From Aureococcus anophagefferens (lineage: Eukaryota; Sar; Pelagophyceae; Pelagomonadales; Pelagomonadaceae), in assembly GCF_000186865.1 (NCBI RefSeq), contig NW_008705561.1, forward strand, positions 2,681,619 through 2,745,618: a stretch of DNA of 64,000 nucleotides, written 5' to 3'. A program made the translations under genes and the position numbers. The notes under the pieces were generated by a model. That model had not been told where the DNA came from, ran no database searches, and saw only the letters and a program-made list of their open reading frames with translations. Positions 16,878 through 28,056 of the stretch are shown here, piece after piece; position 1 is the stretch's first letter, and every line of letters begins with the position of its first letter.

Positions 16878-19800
16878 TTAGATCTCCTCGCCGACGACGT
16901 CGTCCTCCTTGTGCGCGAGCTGGGTGTGGTGCGCGGCGCCCATCATCGGCGGGGAGCTGTACATCGGGGCCTTGGGCGTCACGGCCGAGTCGAGGCGCGG
17001 GAGGTCGACGCCCGGCGCGACGCCGAGCTGGACGCCCGGCGCCTCCTCGTCGTCGACGAGGGCGATGGCCTTGGACGGCGGCGCCGACGGCACCTCCGGG
17101 ATCTCCTCGGCGACCTGGGGCTTGTCGACGGAGACGGGCCGCGGCGCCTTCTTCTTGCCGAGGGGCTTGCGGAAGAGGCGGACGATGGGGTCGTGGACGA
17201 CGATGTGCTTCTCGTCGTCCTCGAAGGACCCCTCGCCGCCGTCCTCCTCCATCTCCGGGCCCTTGGGCGCCTCGAGCTCGTCGACGTCGCCGCCGTTGCC
17301 CTCGAGCTTCTCGAGCGCCGCGCCGAAGCACGCGCCGACGGCCTCGCCCGCGAGGAAGCCCACGGTCTCCTCGATGGCCGCGCGCGGCAGGACCACAAAG
17401 GCCGGGTCCTGCTTGGGCAGCTGGTCGCAGACCTTGGCCGTGATGGCGTCGGCGATCATGCCCATGGCGACGTCGAGCGCGATGTCGTGCACCTCCGGGA
17501 AGGCCTCGCCGAGGCCGTGGCGGTGGCAGTGCTTGACGACGACGGCGGCGCCCTGGGCCCGGAGCTCGTCGCGCTTGTCGCGGAAGGCCGTCTGGTACGT
17601 GAGGAAGGGCTCCGTGAGCGACTCGGCGACGCCCTGGGCCGCCGCAAAGGCGAGCTTGCCCGCGACGGCCGCGGGCACGCCCGCGACGGGCACCTTGGCC
17701 GCGAGCTCGACGCCCTTCTCCGCCGCGTTCGTCGCGTGGTCCGCGGGCGCGGCGCACAGGGCCCACGCGGCCGCGACGGCGATGGACAGCGTGCTCAGGA
17801 GCTGGAGCGCGAGCGACCCCATCGTCGCGGCGAGGTTCGTGAGGAGCATGATCTTCGACGCCTTCTCCCAGCCCAGCTCCGGCAGGCCCAGCGTGTCCGC
17901 GAGGCCCGGGAGGCACGCGTAGAGCGGCACGAGGAAGACGATGACGCGGCCGGTCGCCGTCATGAGCTCGCGGAGGTTGCTGAGCATGGAGTTGAAGGGC
18001 AGGTAGACGAAGAGGATGGCGACCTTGATGACGGCGAAGGCGAGGGCCGCCGCGAGCTGGATCGTGCCGTCCGTGCCGCTCAGCAGCACGAGCAGGAGCA
18101 TGAAGAAGATCTTGTCGATGACGACGTCGAAGACGAAGAACGACACGGCGTTCGTGAGGCGGTCGAAGACCATGGGGAAGGTCTCGATGAGCCACGCGGC
18201 GTAGGACCCGCCGTCGACGGCCTGCCACCCGCCGAGCTGGTGCTGCGGGTCGCGGTACGCCTTGCTCCAGCGGTCCTTGAACGTCAGCGTGCCGCGGTCC
18301 TCCAGGACGAAGACGACCGCGCCGTCGTCGCGGTCCGCCTTGCCGTCGGGGATGAAGAGGGGGTCGTAGGACTCGGCGCGCTGGGGCGCGCCGCCGCCCT
18401 TGGCGACGGCGTTGCGGTTCGCGAGACGCTTGTGGACCTTGTGGCGCGCGCGCCAGGGCACGAGGCGGTTCCGCGCGACGGGGTTCATGACGAGCAGGCA
18501 GATGAAGACCATGACCGCGAGCACGGACGCGACGAGCACGGACGCGACGATGCGCCAGGGGTAGGTCGCGTCGTCGGACAGCAGCACGTTGAGCCCCGCC
18601 TGCAGGGCGCCCGTGAAGTAGATCCAGAACGCCGCGAGCTCGGGCACGGGGAAGTGGAGCATGCCCGGCAGCTCGTAGTCGTCGTGGCCCTTGCGGCGCT
18701 GGCGCGCGACGAGGTAGGAGTTGAGCGCGAGGTGCGCGGAGACGAGGAAGACCATGAAGAGGAACCCGCAGACCATGGTCTGCACGAGGATCTCCTCGGC
18801 CGAGTTGCCCGTCGTCGCGAGGTAGGCCTGGATGCCCTTCTTCGCCTCCTCCTTGAGGCGCCGGCGGTCCTCGTCGTCGCTGTCGGGGTCGTCGTAGCGC
18901 GTGCCGAAGCGCGGCATGCCCGGGACCCAGCCCAGGTCGACCTGGAAGTTCATCCAGCGGAGCGACTTGCCGAGGTCGCGGAAGCCCTCCTTCACGGGGA
19001 TCGACAGCGAGCTCGCCAGCACGACGAACTGGACCTGGGCGATGACGGAGAGCAGGTCGCCCGCGCTGTCGAGCGTCGAGCTCGACGAGCCCGACGCGGC
19101 CGCGCCGCCGCCCGCGCCGCCGCCGACGGCGCCGGCGACGCCCGCGGCCGTCGACGCCGCGATGGCCACGGTCGTCGCGACCGTGATGGCGATGGCCGAG
19201 TCCTCGCCGAGGTCCACGAGGTCGTGGTCGCTTTCGTGGCCGCCGCAGGACGCGGTCGTCGCCGTGACGGACACGCTCCAGTCCGCGTAGGCGTCGTAGA
19301 CCTGCGACTTGGCGGTGACGTAGACGAGCAGGTCCGCGTCGGCGGACTCGATGTCGAGGTAGAGCGTGTCGTGCTCCGCCGCCGCCGTCGGCGACTGCGT
19401 GCAGAAGGGCGCGGCCGTCGGCGACAGGGGCAACGGCGACGGCGCGGGCGTCGGCGCGGGCGTCGGCCCGGGCGTCGGCGCGGGCGTCGGAGCGCCGCAG
19501 GCGTCGGGCAGCACGTAGTCCGGGTAGTAGAGCGCGATCGCGTAGTAGTCGTCGAGGTCCGTGAGGCACGAGCAGGACGGGTGGCACGTGCACTCGACGT
19601 AGTCGGACGTCCCGTCGACGGTCGCGGACACGGACACGAGGCTCGACCCCAGGCTGTCCTCGCAGAGCGAGCCGCAGTCGTCGGTGCTGTAGCCCGAGAC
19701 CGTCGTCTCCTGGCCCGTGAGCGCGCACTTGCCCTGGCCTTGGTAGGTGTCGTAGTTCAAGCTCGTCGGGTAGAAGAAGTTGTAGGTCGGGTACGGGCTG

Positions 19801-22800
19801 GGCCGCGGCGTCGGCGCGGGCGTCGTCGCGATCGTCGGCGCGGGCGTCGGCGCGGGCACGGGCGCAGCCGTCGGAGCGCCGCAGGCGCTGGGCAGCTGGT
19901 AGTCCGGGTAGTAGAGTGCGATCGCGTAGGGGTCGTCGAGGTCCGTGAGGCACGAGCAGGACGGGTGGCACGTGCACTCGACGTAGTCGGACGACGACGA
20001 CGGGTCGACGGTCGCGGACACGGACACGAGGCTCGACCCCAGACTCGACTCGCAGAGCGAGCCGCAGTCGTCGGTGCTGTAGCCCGAGACCGTCGTCTCC
20101 TGGCCCGTGAGCGCGCACTTGCCCTGGCCTTGGTAGGTGTCGTAGTTCAAGCTCGTCGGGTAGAAGAAGTTGTAGGTCGGGTACGGGCTGGGCCGCGGCG
20201 TCGGCGCGGGCGTCGTCGCGATCGTCGGCGCGGGCGTCGGCGCGGCCGCGGGCGCCGCCGTCGGATCGCCGCAGGCGTCGGGCAGGACGTAGTCGGGGTA
20301 GTAGAGCGCGATCGCGTAGGCGTCGTCGAGGTCCGTGAGGCACGAGCAGGACGGGTGGCACGTGCACTCGACGTAGTCGGACGTCGGGTCGTAGGTCGCG
20401 GACACGGACACGAGGCTCGACCCCAGACTCGACTCGCAGAGCGAGCCGCAGTCGTCCTCGTCCAGGCCGGAGACCGTCGTCTCCTGGCCCGTGAGCGCGC
20501 ACTTGCCCTCGCCGTAGTAGGCGTCGTAGGCCGCCGTCGTCGGCGCGGCCGCGGGCGCCGCCGTCGGATCGCCGCAGGCGTCGGGCAGGACGTAGTCGGG
20601 GTAGTAGAGCGCGATCGCGTAGGCGTCGTCGAGGTCCGTGAGGCACGAGCAGGACGGGTGGCACGTGCACTCGACGTAGTCGGACGTCGGGTCGTAGGTC
20701 GCGGACACGGACACGAGGCTCGACCCCAGGCTGTCCTCGCAGAGCGAGCCGCAGTCGTCGGTGCTGTAGCCCGAGACCGTCGTCTCCTGGCCCGTGAGCG
20801 CGCACTTGCCCTGGCCTTGGTAGGTGTCGTAGTTCAAGCTCGTCGGGTAGAAGAAGTTGTAGGTCGGGTACGGGCTGGGCCGCGGCGTCGGCGCGGGCGT
20901 CGTCGCGATCGTCGGCGCGGGCGTCGGCGCGGCCGCGGGCGCCGCCGTCGGATCGCCGCAGGCGTCGGGCAGGACGTAGTCGGGGTAGTAGAGCGCGATC
21001 GCGTAGGCGTCGTCGAGGTCCGTGAGGCACGAGCAGGACGGGTGGCACGTGCACTCGACGTAGTCGGACGTCGGGTCGTAGGTCGCGGACACGGACACGA
21101 GGCTCGACCCCAGACTCGACTCGCAGAGCGAGCCGCAGTCGTCCTCGTCCAGGCCGGAGACCGTCGTCTCCTGGCCCGTGAGCGCGCACTTGCCCTCGCC
21201 GTAGTAGGCGTCGTAGGCCGCCGTCGTCGGCGCGGCCGCGGGCGCCGCCGTCGGATCGCCGCAGGCGTCGGGCAGGACGTAGTCGGGGTAGTAGAGCGCG
21301 ATCGCGTAGGCGTCGTCGAGGTCCGTGAGGCACGAGCAGGACGGGTGGCACGTGCACTCGACGTAGTCGGACGTCGGGTCGTAGGTCGCGGACACGGACA
21401 CGAGGCTCGACCCCAGACTCGACTCGCAGAGCGAGCCGCAGTCGTCCTCGTCCAGGCCGGAGACGTAGTCGGCGAGGCCGGCGCAGTTCTGCGAGTCGAC
21501 GGACGTGCCCGCCCAGGCGATCGACGTCAGCGACGAGTCCACGGTCGCGCAGTCGCACTCGTAGTAGCAGAGGCAGTTCGCCCCGTCAAAGACGGCCATG
21601 ACCATGTACGAAGAGTCCCCATAGGTGTCGACCATGGCGAGATAGCACGCCCAGGTGCACACCTCGTAGTCGGTGATGGAGCCGCCGACTTGGTCCGCGT
21701 AGTCGGCGCCGTCGACGTAGGACTGGCCGTCGCAGCCGTAGCCAGTGTACATGTCGTAGCACGATTCAATGCCCGCCCAGTCCGTGCCCGCGGGGACGAG
21801 CGCGACGGAGGTCGTACTCAGCTGGCCAACCTTGCAGTCGCAGGTAGTCTGGCACGCGCAGTAGTAGCCCAGCCCCCCGTAGTCGTCGTAGCGGACGCCC
21901 ACGAAGTCGATGCCGTAGGTGGAGCCGTAGTTGATGCAGGCCGAGCCGCACTCCTCCGCCGAGTAGTAGAGGTAGACCGAATGTTCGAGCCCGACCTCGC
22001 TGAGGTCGGAGCAGTAGCCCTCGCCGGTGTAGCTGTCGTAGCTGATGTCGTAGGTGTAGCTGTCGTAGGTGTAGCTGTCGTAGCTGATGTCGTAGGTGTA
22101 GCTGTCGTAGGTGTAGCTGTCGTAGCTGATGTCGTCGAGGCGCCGGCGGCCGGCGGCGGGCGCGGCGGTCGGCGTCGCGTAGAGGCCCTGGTCGTAGGCG
22201 CCGGCGGGCGCGGCGCTCGGCGTCGCGTAGAGGTCGTAGTACTGGTCGTACTCCGAGTAGTAGGCCGCGGCGGGCGCCTCGGTCGCGTCCGGGTCGTAGG
22301 CCGTCGTGAGGAGCTCCATGGCGACGAGCCTGGGCAGGACAAGAGAGATTCAACGTCGCTTCAACGTGAGTGTTCCGCGCGCGCGCGTTCCGGAAAAAGC
22401 ATCCACGCTTCGAGACCGTTCCGAGAGATGATCAATCGTCCAAAAGTCAGCCGAAACGAGTGGAAAACGACCGAGATAGGAGCCTTTGAAGTTGGGAATT
22501 TCGCTCTCTTGTCCTGCCCCGCGACGAGCGTCTCGTTCACGGCGAGCGAGTAGTTCGCGACCTGGTCCAGGCCCTCGCCGTGGGCCTGGAAGCTCGCGGT
22601 CATGGCGCCGCCGGCGACCGCGGGCACCAGCGCGGCCAGCGTCAGGTTCACGGCCGCGGCCGCGGAGAGCGACGCGTCGTCGAACGTCACGTTGAAGAGC
22701 ACCGCGGACCCGAGGCAGGAGCCGCCGTCGTCGTGGTCGCTGTAGGAGTATTCCGACGAGAAGTCGCTCGCGCGGCGGTGCTCGTGGCCGTAGTCCCCGA

Positions 22801-24913
22801 CCAAACAGGCCCAGAAGCCGCCGTCGTCGTCGTCGTAGTCGTAGTCGTAGTCGCTCGTGGACTCGACGGCCTCGTAGTAGTTGAGCTCGCCGTTCCATTC
22901 GCCCACGACGAGGTCGAGGTCGCCGTCGCCGTCGAGGTCGCCGAGCCCGGGCGTGCTGTCGGTACCGTAGCCACCGACGTCGATGCCGTCGAAGGGGCTC
23001 GCGCTGCCGGTGACGGTCGCGTAGCTCGCCGACGTCGCAGACCCGGCGTTCTCGTAGTAGTCGAGGACGCCGGACCCTTGGCCCAGGACGAGGTCGAGGT
23101 CGCCGTCGCCATCGATGTCGCCGAGCGCGGGTGCGCTGTAGTTACCGACGTTGATGCCGTAGAAGGGGCTCGCGTCGCCGTAGGCGAAGTCCGCGTAGCT
23201 CGGCGACGCCGCGGACCCGACGTTCTCGAGGAAGAAGAGGGTGCCTCCCCATTCGCCCACGACAAGGTCGAGGTCGCCGTCGCCGTCGATGTCGCCGATC
23301 GCGGGCCAGCTGCTCCAACCGACGTCGTTGCCGTAGAAGGGGCTCGCGTCGCCGGTGACTTCCTCGAAGCTCGGCGACGTCGCGGACCCGACGTTCTCGA
23401 AGTAGTAGAGGGCGCCGTACTCTTCGCCCACGACGAGGTCGAGGTCGCCGTCGCCGTCGAGGTCGGCGAGCGCGGGCGTGCTGTCGTCACCGACGTCGAT
23501 GCCGTAGAAGGGGCTCGCGCTGCCGGTGACGGCCGAGTAGGTCGGCGACGCCGCGGACCCGACGTTCTCGTAGTAGAAGAGCGCGCCGTCCGTATCGCCC
23601 ACGACGAGGTCGAGGTCGCCGTCGCCGTCGAGGTCGGCGAGCGCGGGCGTACTGTAGTTCGTGACTTTGATGCCGTCGACAGGGCTCGCGCTGCCGGTGA
23701 CTGCCTCGTAGTCGTAGTCGCTCGTGCCGTCGAAGCAGCACGCCGCGCAGTCCGCCGCGCCCGCGTCGGGCAGGCCGTCGGAGTAGCAGGAGTCGACCGC
23801 GGAGTGCGACGCGCAGGGCTCGCACCCGCCGTAGGTGCCGTAGTCGAAGTTGCAGAACTCGCCGCCGGAGCAGCCGCAGGCCGAGTAGGCCTGGCAGACG
23901 GCGTCCTCGAGCTTGCGGCCCGCGGCGCCGTCGAGCTTGCGGCCCGCGTAGGAGTAGATGTCGTCCTCGAGGTACTGCGAGATGTTGAGCTCGTCCGCGT
24001 ACTTTTCGCCGAACTCGGACAGCGTGAGCGCCTCGCTCTCGACGACGGCGCCGTAGGACGCCGCGAGGACGTCGTCGACCGACGCCTTGAAGAAGGCCGC
24101 GACGTCGTCGCCGTAGTCCGCCGCGAGGAGGCCCTCGATGAAGAAGACCGTCTCGACCTTGAGCGCCGCGCGGCCCGAGCACGCGGAGCAGTGCTCGTCG
24201 AAGTGGGCCCAGTAGGGGCGGCTCGCGTCGCAGGCGCTGTCCGTCGCGTTCTTCGCCGTGTAGGTGGGCAGCGTCTCGTTGGCCTTGACGACGGCCACGT
24301 CCTCGACGGCGTAGCCGCTGACCTTGAGCGACACCTTGCCGAGGCCGCTCGGGATCGTCACCACCGTATAGGTGGCGCCGGCGACGGCGACCTCCGACCA
24401 GACGTACTCGTCGCCGTCCGCGCAGAGCTCCGTGATCGGCGTCGTCGTCGGCGCGAGCGTCGACGACGCCGGCGCCAGCGTGTCGACGTAACTCGTGAGG
24501 TCGTAGGTCTCGTAGGTGTCGACGGAGCCGTCCGTGGAGGCCGCGGGCGCCGCCGTCGGCGTCGCGTCGCAGGCCGACGGCAGCGCGTAGCCCGGGTAGT
24601 AGAGGGCGATGAGGTAGGGGTCGTCGAGGTCCGTGAGGCACTCGCACAGCGAGTGGCACGTGCAGTCGACGGAGTCGACGGAGCTGGACGGGTCGTAGGA
24701 CGCGGACACGGAGACGAGGCTGTCGCCGAGGCTGGCCTCGCAGAGCGAGCCGCACTCGTCCGCGGAGGAGCCCGTGACCGTCGTCGTGAAGAGCTCGTCG
24801 TAGGCCTCGCCGGAGTAGCTGAGGGAGCCGCACTTGCCGGCGCCGGTGTAGGTGTCGTAGTCCTCGGCGAGCGCGAGGGAGAGGCACGCGGCGAGGGCGA
24901 GGGCGCGCGCCAT
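16878..24913 (-). CDS. Giant FG-GAP + Cys-repeat membrane protein (spliced across an introner)
   Basis: Two exons, 24913-22530 and 22329-16878, give 2,611 residues. The phase-2 intron 22330-22529 is a family A introner; joining reads ...VNETLVAMELLTTAYD. The protein begins with a signal peptide (ARALALAACLSLALAED) and a Cys module. Five FG-GAP/VCBS repeats follow, each with DLDGDGDLDLVVG-type calcium loops. Exon 2 opens with Tyr/Asp repeats and then carries six near-identical Cys modules (DDCGSLCE...VECTCHPSCSC...YYPDYVLPDACG) linked by TAAPAAAPTPAPT spacers. The C-terminal ~800 residues contain several membrane helices (FLFMVFLVSAHLAL, FDVVIDKIFFMLLLVLL) and a charged tail. Probably a cell-surface adhesion or matrix protein anchored in the membrane. 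A long plus-strand frame over the same DNA is a shadow. Confidence 0.82.
19495..21480 (-). repeat. Six tandem Cys-module repeats with a 686-bp higher-order duplication
   Basis: Copies start at about 19495, 19879, 20269, 20572, 20955 and 21258, judged by the shared GCCGCAGGCG(T/C)(C/T)GGGCAG edge. Spacing alternates between ~303 bp (short TTAAYDAYYGE linker) and ~383 bp (long YPTYNFFYPTSLNYDTYQGQ linker). The block 20269-20954 is nearly repeated by 20955-21640, so the last amplification step duplicated a two-module unit. The modules are almost identical in DNA, indicating recent expansion or gene conversion. Confidence 0.85.
22027..22135 (-). repeat. 42-bp Tyr/Asp-rich tandem repeat
   Basis: On the coding strand the unit encodes SYDSYTYDSYTYDI, present twice plus a partial third copy. 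Within it a shorter 15-bp SYTYD unit is itself repeated. It lies in the linker between the Tyr-rich start of exon 2 and the first Cys segment of the giant surface protein. Confidence 0.85.
22330..22521 (+). mobile_element. Introner element, family A (copy 1)
   Basis: A 192-bp element with inverted ends CTGGGCAGGACAAGAGAG and its complement. The flanking 8-bp duplication is CGACGAGC on the plus strand. In the host gene (minus strand) the intron runs 22529 to 22330: the GC donor is the start of the duplication and the AG is the element's last two bases. The strand given follows the core beginning GATTCAACGTCGC; it is antisense to the host gene. Confidence 0.93.
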
Positions 24914-25115
24914 GGGGCTGCCGGGGGTTTGTCGAAGCGAGGGGGCTGCCGCCCAGATTGTGCCTGGAGGCGGCGACGAGGATTGAGAATGCTTTCGAAG
25001 CTTTGAATGTTTTGGACAGAGTGCCGTCGGCTTGAAGTTTTTCCTGTCGATGCTCGTCGGCGCCCTCGACCCCCGTTCCGCGCCGCCCGCCCCCCCCCGG
25101 CCACTATCGCGAGAC

Positions 25116-25493
25116 TTACACGGAGAGCGACTTCTCGAGGTCGAGCTCCATCTGGCGCCGGCGCCTGTGGGCCGCGAGCGCGCCGGACCCGAGGAGCGCG
25201 AGCGTGCCCGCGCCGGCCGTCATCGCGGCGGCGCCGAGGAGCAGGGCCGGGTCGTCGAAGCTGATGTAGGGCACCGCGGAGAGGCCGGCGACGACGGGCG
25301 CGCCCGCGAGGAGCACCGCGGCGGCCACGCACGCCGGCGGCCCGTTGGGGAACGCCGCGGCCAGCACGCCGAAGGCCGCGCCGCCGAGGACGCCGACCAT
25401 GCGCGCGCCGTCGGCGACGACGCTCGCGAACCAGCCCGCGCCCGTGCCCAGGAGCGTGCCGAACCTGCGGGGCGAGGCGGCGTGGACGTCCAC
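25116..25493 (-). CDS. Small hydrophobic membrane protein
   Basis: A 125-residue frame starting MDVHAASPRRFGTLLGTG. At least three hydrophobic stretches are visible (VLGGAAFGVLAAAF, VAAAVLLAGAPVVAGL, LLLGAAAMTAGAGTLALLG), followed by a basic turn RRRRQMELDLEKSLSV at the C-terminus. It looks like a small three-helix membrane protein. No family recognised. The gene sits between two larger genes with spacers of about 200 bp on each side. An alternative is a chance Ala/Gly-rich frame, although the alternating hydrophobic and charged layout argues against that. Confidence 0.45.
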   Translation of the reverse strand: MDVHAASPRRFGTLLGTGAGWFASVVADGARMVGVLGGAAFGVLAAAFPNGPPACVAAAVLLAGAPVVAGLSAVPYISFDDPALLLGAAAMTAGAGTLALLGSGALAAHRRRRQMELDLEKSLSV

Positions 25494-25688
25494 CCTCGTG
25501 GCACAGCAGCGCGCGCGTCGCCGGAGCAGGCGCCGGGCCGCGCAAAAAGCTGCCGACGGCGCACAGGCCCGGCTCCGCGTCGTCGCACATCGGAACGCAG
25601 GCCCGCGGGTCGCGCCCGCGGCTATCTACGAGCCATCACCATCGGGCAGCATTCACCAATTGGCCGACGATGAACCTTTGTTGCACCT

Positions 25689-28056
25689 ATGATGATGGGT
25701 GGCCTGCGCCGGCGACCCGGGCTGCTCTGGCTCGTCGTCGCCGGTTGCCGCGTCGCCGGCGCGTCGACGTCGCTCGTGCTCCACGTGGCGTCGCCGTCGG
25801 CGGCGCGGTCCTGCGCCGAGGTCGTGCGCCAGCTGGGCAAGGGCGCACTGCTCCGCGGCGGGCGCCTCGTCGTCGTCACGGCGGAGGCGGCGGAGGCCGG
25901 CGCGCCCTGGGTGGACCGCGTGGTGTCCCACGGCGCGCGGCTCAACGCCACGCTGCGCTTCGAGCCGCGCTTCGAGGGCCTGGGCCGCACGGAGCGCGTC
26001 GTCGGAGCGTTAGTCGCGGAGATGGAGCGGTGGCTAGGCGCGCCGTCCCCCGACGGCGGCCGCGTCGCGTCGCTGGACCTCGACGTCTGGACGCCCTGCG
26101 GCGGGCTCGGCCGGCTCTTCGGCGAGCGCGGCGCGCCGCTGCCCGACGGCGCCGGGGGCGTCGTCGCGGCCGCGAGCGTCGAGCCGCCGCTCGGCCACGC
26201 GACGAACGCGGATTTAGGCGTCGTCGCGCTCGCCTGGCCCGCGCAGTCGTCGCCGGGGCTCGCGCTGCAATATCGCAAAGCGCGCGACCTGACGCTGCGG
26301 CGGGCCGCGGACGCGCTCGCGGCGGAGCTCCGGCGCCACGCGACCGAGGCGCCCCTGTCCTACGGCGAGGCGCCCCCCGACGCCCTCGTCGACGCGCTCC
26401 GCGGCGTCGCGAACATCGAGCACGCCTTCCTGGCGCCGGCGCTGCGCTGCGACGCCTGCGCCGAGGGCTGCGCGGGCGCCAGGGCAGCAAAAGAGAGCGA
26501 AATTCCCAACTTCAAAGGCTCCTTTCTCGGCCGTTTTCCACTCGTTTTGGCTGACTTTTGGACGAGCGATCATCTCTCGGAACGGCCTCGAAGCGTGAAT
26601 GCTTTTCCTGGAACGCGCGCGCGCGGAACACTCACGTTAAAGCGACGTTGAATCTCTCTTGTCCTGCCCAGGCGGGCGCGGACGCCGCGGGCGAGCGGCT
26701 CAGGCTCGGCGGCGGCGGCGACCGCGGCGAGCCCGGCGCGCGGCGCGGCGCCGTCGCGGCGCTCGCCGACGCCGTGCTCGGGACCGCCGCCGCGGGCCGG
26801 ATCGGCTGCGTCGCCGGAGGCCGCGGCGGCGCCGGCGGAACGACGGGACCCTCGGCCCCCCGGGTGGTCGTCGTCTCCGGCGTGAACGCGCGCGCGGGCC
26901 CCAACGGCGTCTCCGACGTGGATCTGGCGCTGAACAAGCGGGCCTACGCGGCCCGCCACGGCTACGCCTTCGCCTTCTACGTGGCCGACACCTTCGCGTC
27001 CATGCTGCGCTACGGCGCGGCGTCCGGCGCTGTGTGGAATTCAAATCTTCAATCCGACTTCAATGTGAGCGTATGCGACAGTTTCGACGCAATCTCTTCG
27101 ACTGTGCTTCGAGAACTCCACGAGAGCAATCGATTCGTCCAAAAATCAGCCGAATCGACTTCGATTTGACCGAGCTAGAGGAATTCTGAAGTTTGGTCAG
27201 GACCACCCAAACCAGTGGTCGAATTCCACACAGGTCCGGCGCGGGCCGGCTGCCCTGGGAGTTCTCGAAGGCGCTGATGCTGCGCGACGCCGCGCTCGCG
27301 CACCCCGCCGCGGCCTGGCTCGCCTGGGTCGACGCCGACGCCTGGATGAACCCGAAGTTCTTCGATCTGCCGTTGGAGGCCTACGCGGACGACGCGCCGA
27401 AGTCGAAGGTCGCGATCCTCGCGAACTTCCGCGGCTTCAACACGGGCGTGGTGTTGCTCCGGGGCGGCGCCGCGGGCCGCGCGCTGCTCGCGCGCTGGCT
27501 CGCCGTGAGCCGCGCGGGGCTCGCCCAGTGCCACCCCCACGACCAGGCGGCGCTGAGCTGGCTCCAGCTCTGGCACATGAACGGGTCGCGGGCCGACGTC
27601 CGCGAGCCCTACGGCTACGAGTGCACGAAGCGCGTCGCGTGCGGCGCGGGCGGGTCCCACTGGAGTTGCATCCCCCTGTGGCACGCGGCGCTCAAGCTCG
27701 CGCACAAGTGGCACCGGCCGCGCTTCAAAGCCTACGACGCCGCGAACCCGGGCTGGCACGTCGACGAGGTCGTCGACCGGGGTCTGGCCAACGGCGAGAC
27801 GCCGCTCTTCCACGTGGCCGCGGAGAGCGCGACGCGCCCGAAGCTCCAGTGCTTCCGCTGCGTCCAGTCCCTCGACGCCGTGTCGCGCGCGCCGGGGAAG
27901 AACTTCCCGAAGCTCACAGCGGACGCGATGGACGGGTGGCTCGTGAACCACAAGGCGCAGTCCCTCTTCTACGCCGCGGCCTTCGACGCCCAGTCCGACG
28001 ACGAGCGCGCGCCCTGCTTCGTCGCGCCCGCCGTGCGGACCCACTTTAAGGATTAG
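25689..28056 (+). CDS. GT34-like (GMA12/MNN10 type) glycosyltransferase, split by two introners
   Basis: Exons 25689-26471, 26672-27021 and 27234-28056 give 651 residues. Both introns are introners (families A and B), phases 0 and 2, and splicing reads ...AEGCAGADAAGE... and ...YGAASGAGRLPWEF. The N-terminus is a signal or anchor (GLLWLVVAGCRVAGAS). The catalytic half shows NKRAYAARHGYAFAFY, then PWEFSKALMLRDAL, the metal-binding DAD in WLAWVDADAWMNP, and NFRGFNTGVVLLR. This set is typical of the galactosyl/mannosyltransferase GMA12/MNN10 fold (GT34). Predicted Golgi lumenal. The N-terminal ~260 residues contain a second SLDLDVWTPCGG acidic motif and may be another, degenerate transferase-like domain. 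Acceptor unknown. The stop overlaps that of the next, convergent gene. Confidence 0.85.
26480..26671 (-). mobile_element. Introner element, family A (copy 2)
   Basis: 192 bp, with GCGGGCGC duplicated at 26472-26479 and 26672-26679. The intron is 26472-26671 (GC-AG, phase 0). The element is inverted relative to copy 1's plus-strand orientation and again antisense to its host gene. Ends are CAGGGCAGCAAAAGAG and CTCTTGTCCTGCCCAG. Confidence 0.93.
27030..27233 (+). mobile_element. Introner element, family B (copy 1)
   Basis: 204 bp with perfect terminal repeats CTGTGTGGAATTC and GAATTCCACACAG. GTCCGGCG is duplicated at 27022-27029 and 27234-27241. The intron 27022-27233 is GT-AG, phase 2. The internal sequence aligns with family A, although the ends differ. 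Confidence 0.93.

Noticed and set aside
22361..22523. Recurrent peptide from inside family A elements (MDERSSLGTVSKRGCFF-like) at several loci
   Set aside because: It appears only where the element core is read in one frame and is interrupted or altered in other copies, so it is a by-product of sequence repetition, not a conserved small protein.
16851..22553. A 1,900-residue plus-strand open frame opposite the giant surface protein
   Set aside because: It is almost entirely Arg/Val/Gly/Asp repeats, mirrors the codons of the minus-strand gene, has no family motifs and runs through the introner. It is a shadow frame typical of GC-rich coding DNA.
22895..23650. Regularly spaced near-identical units that could suggest a CRISPR-like array
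   Set aside because: The units encode FG-GAP repeats in one open frame with ~210-bp spacing and no unique spacers.
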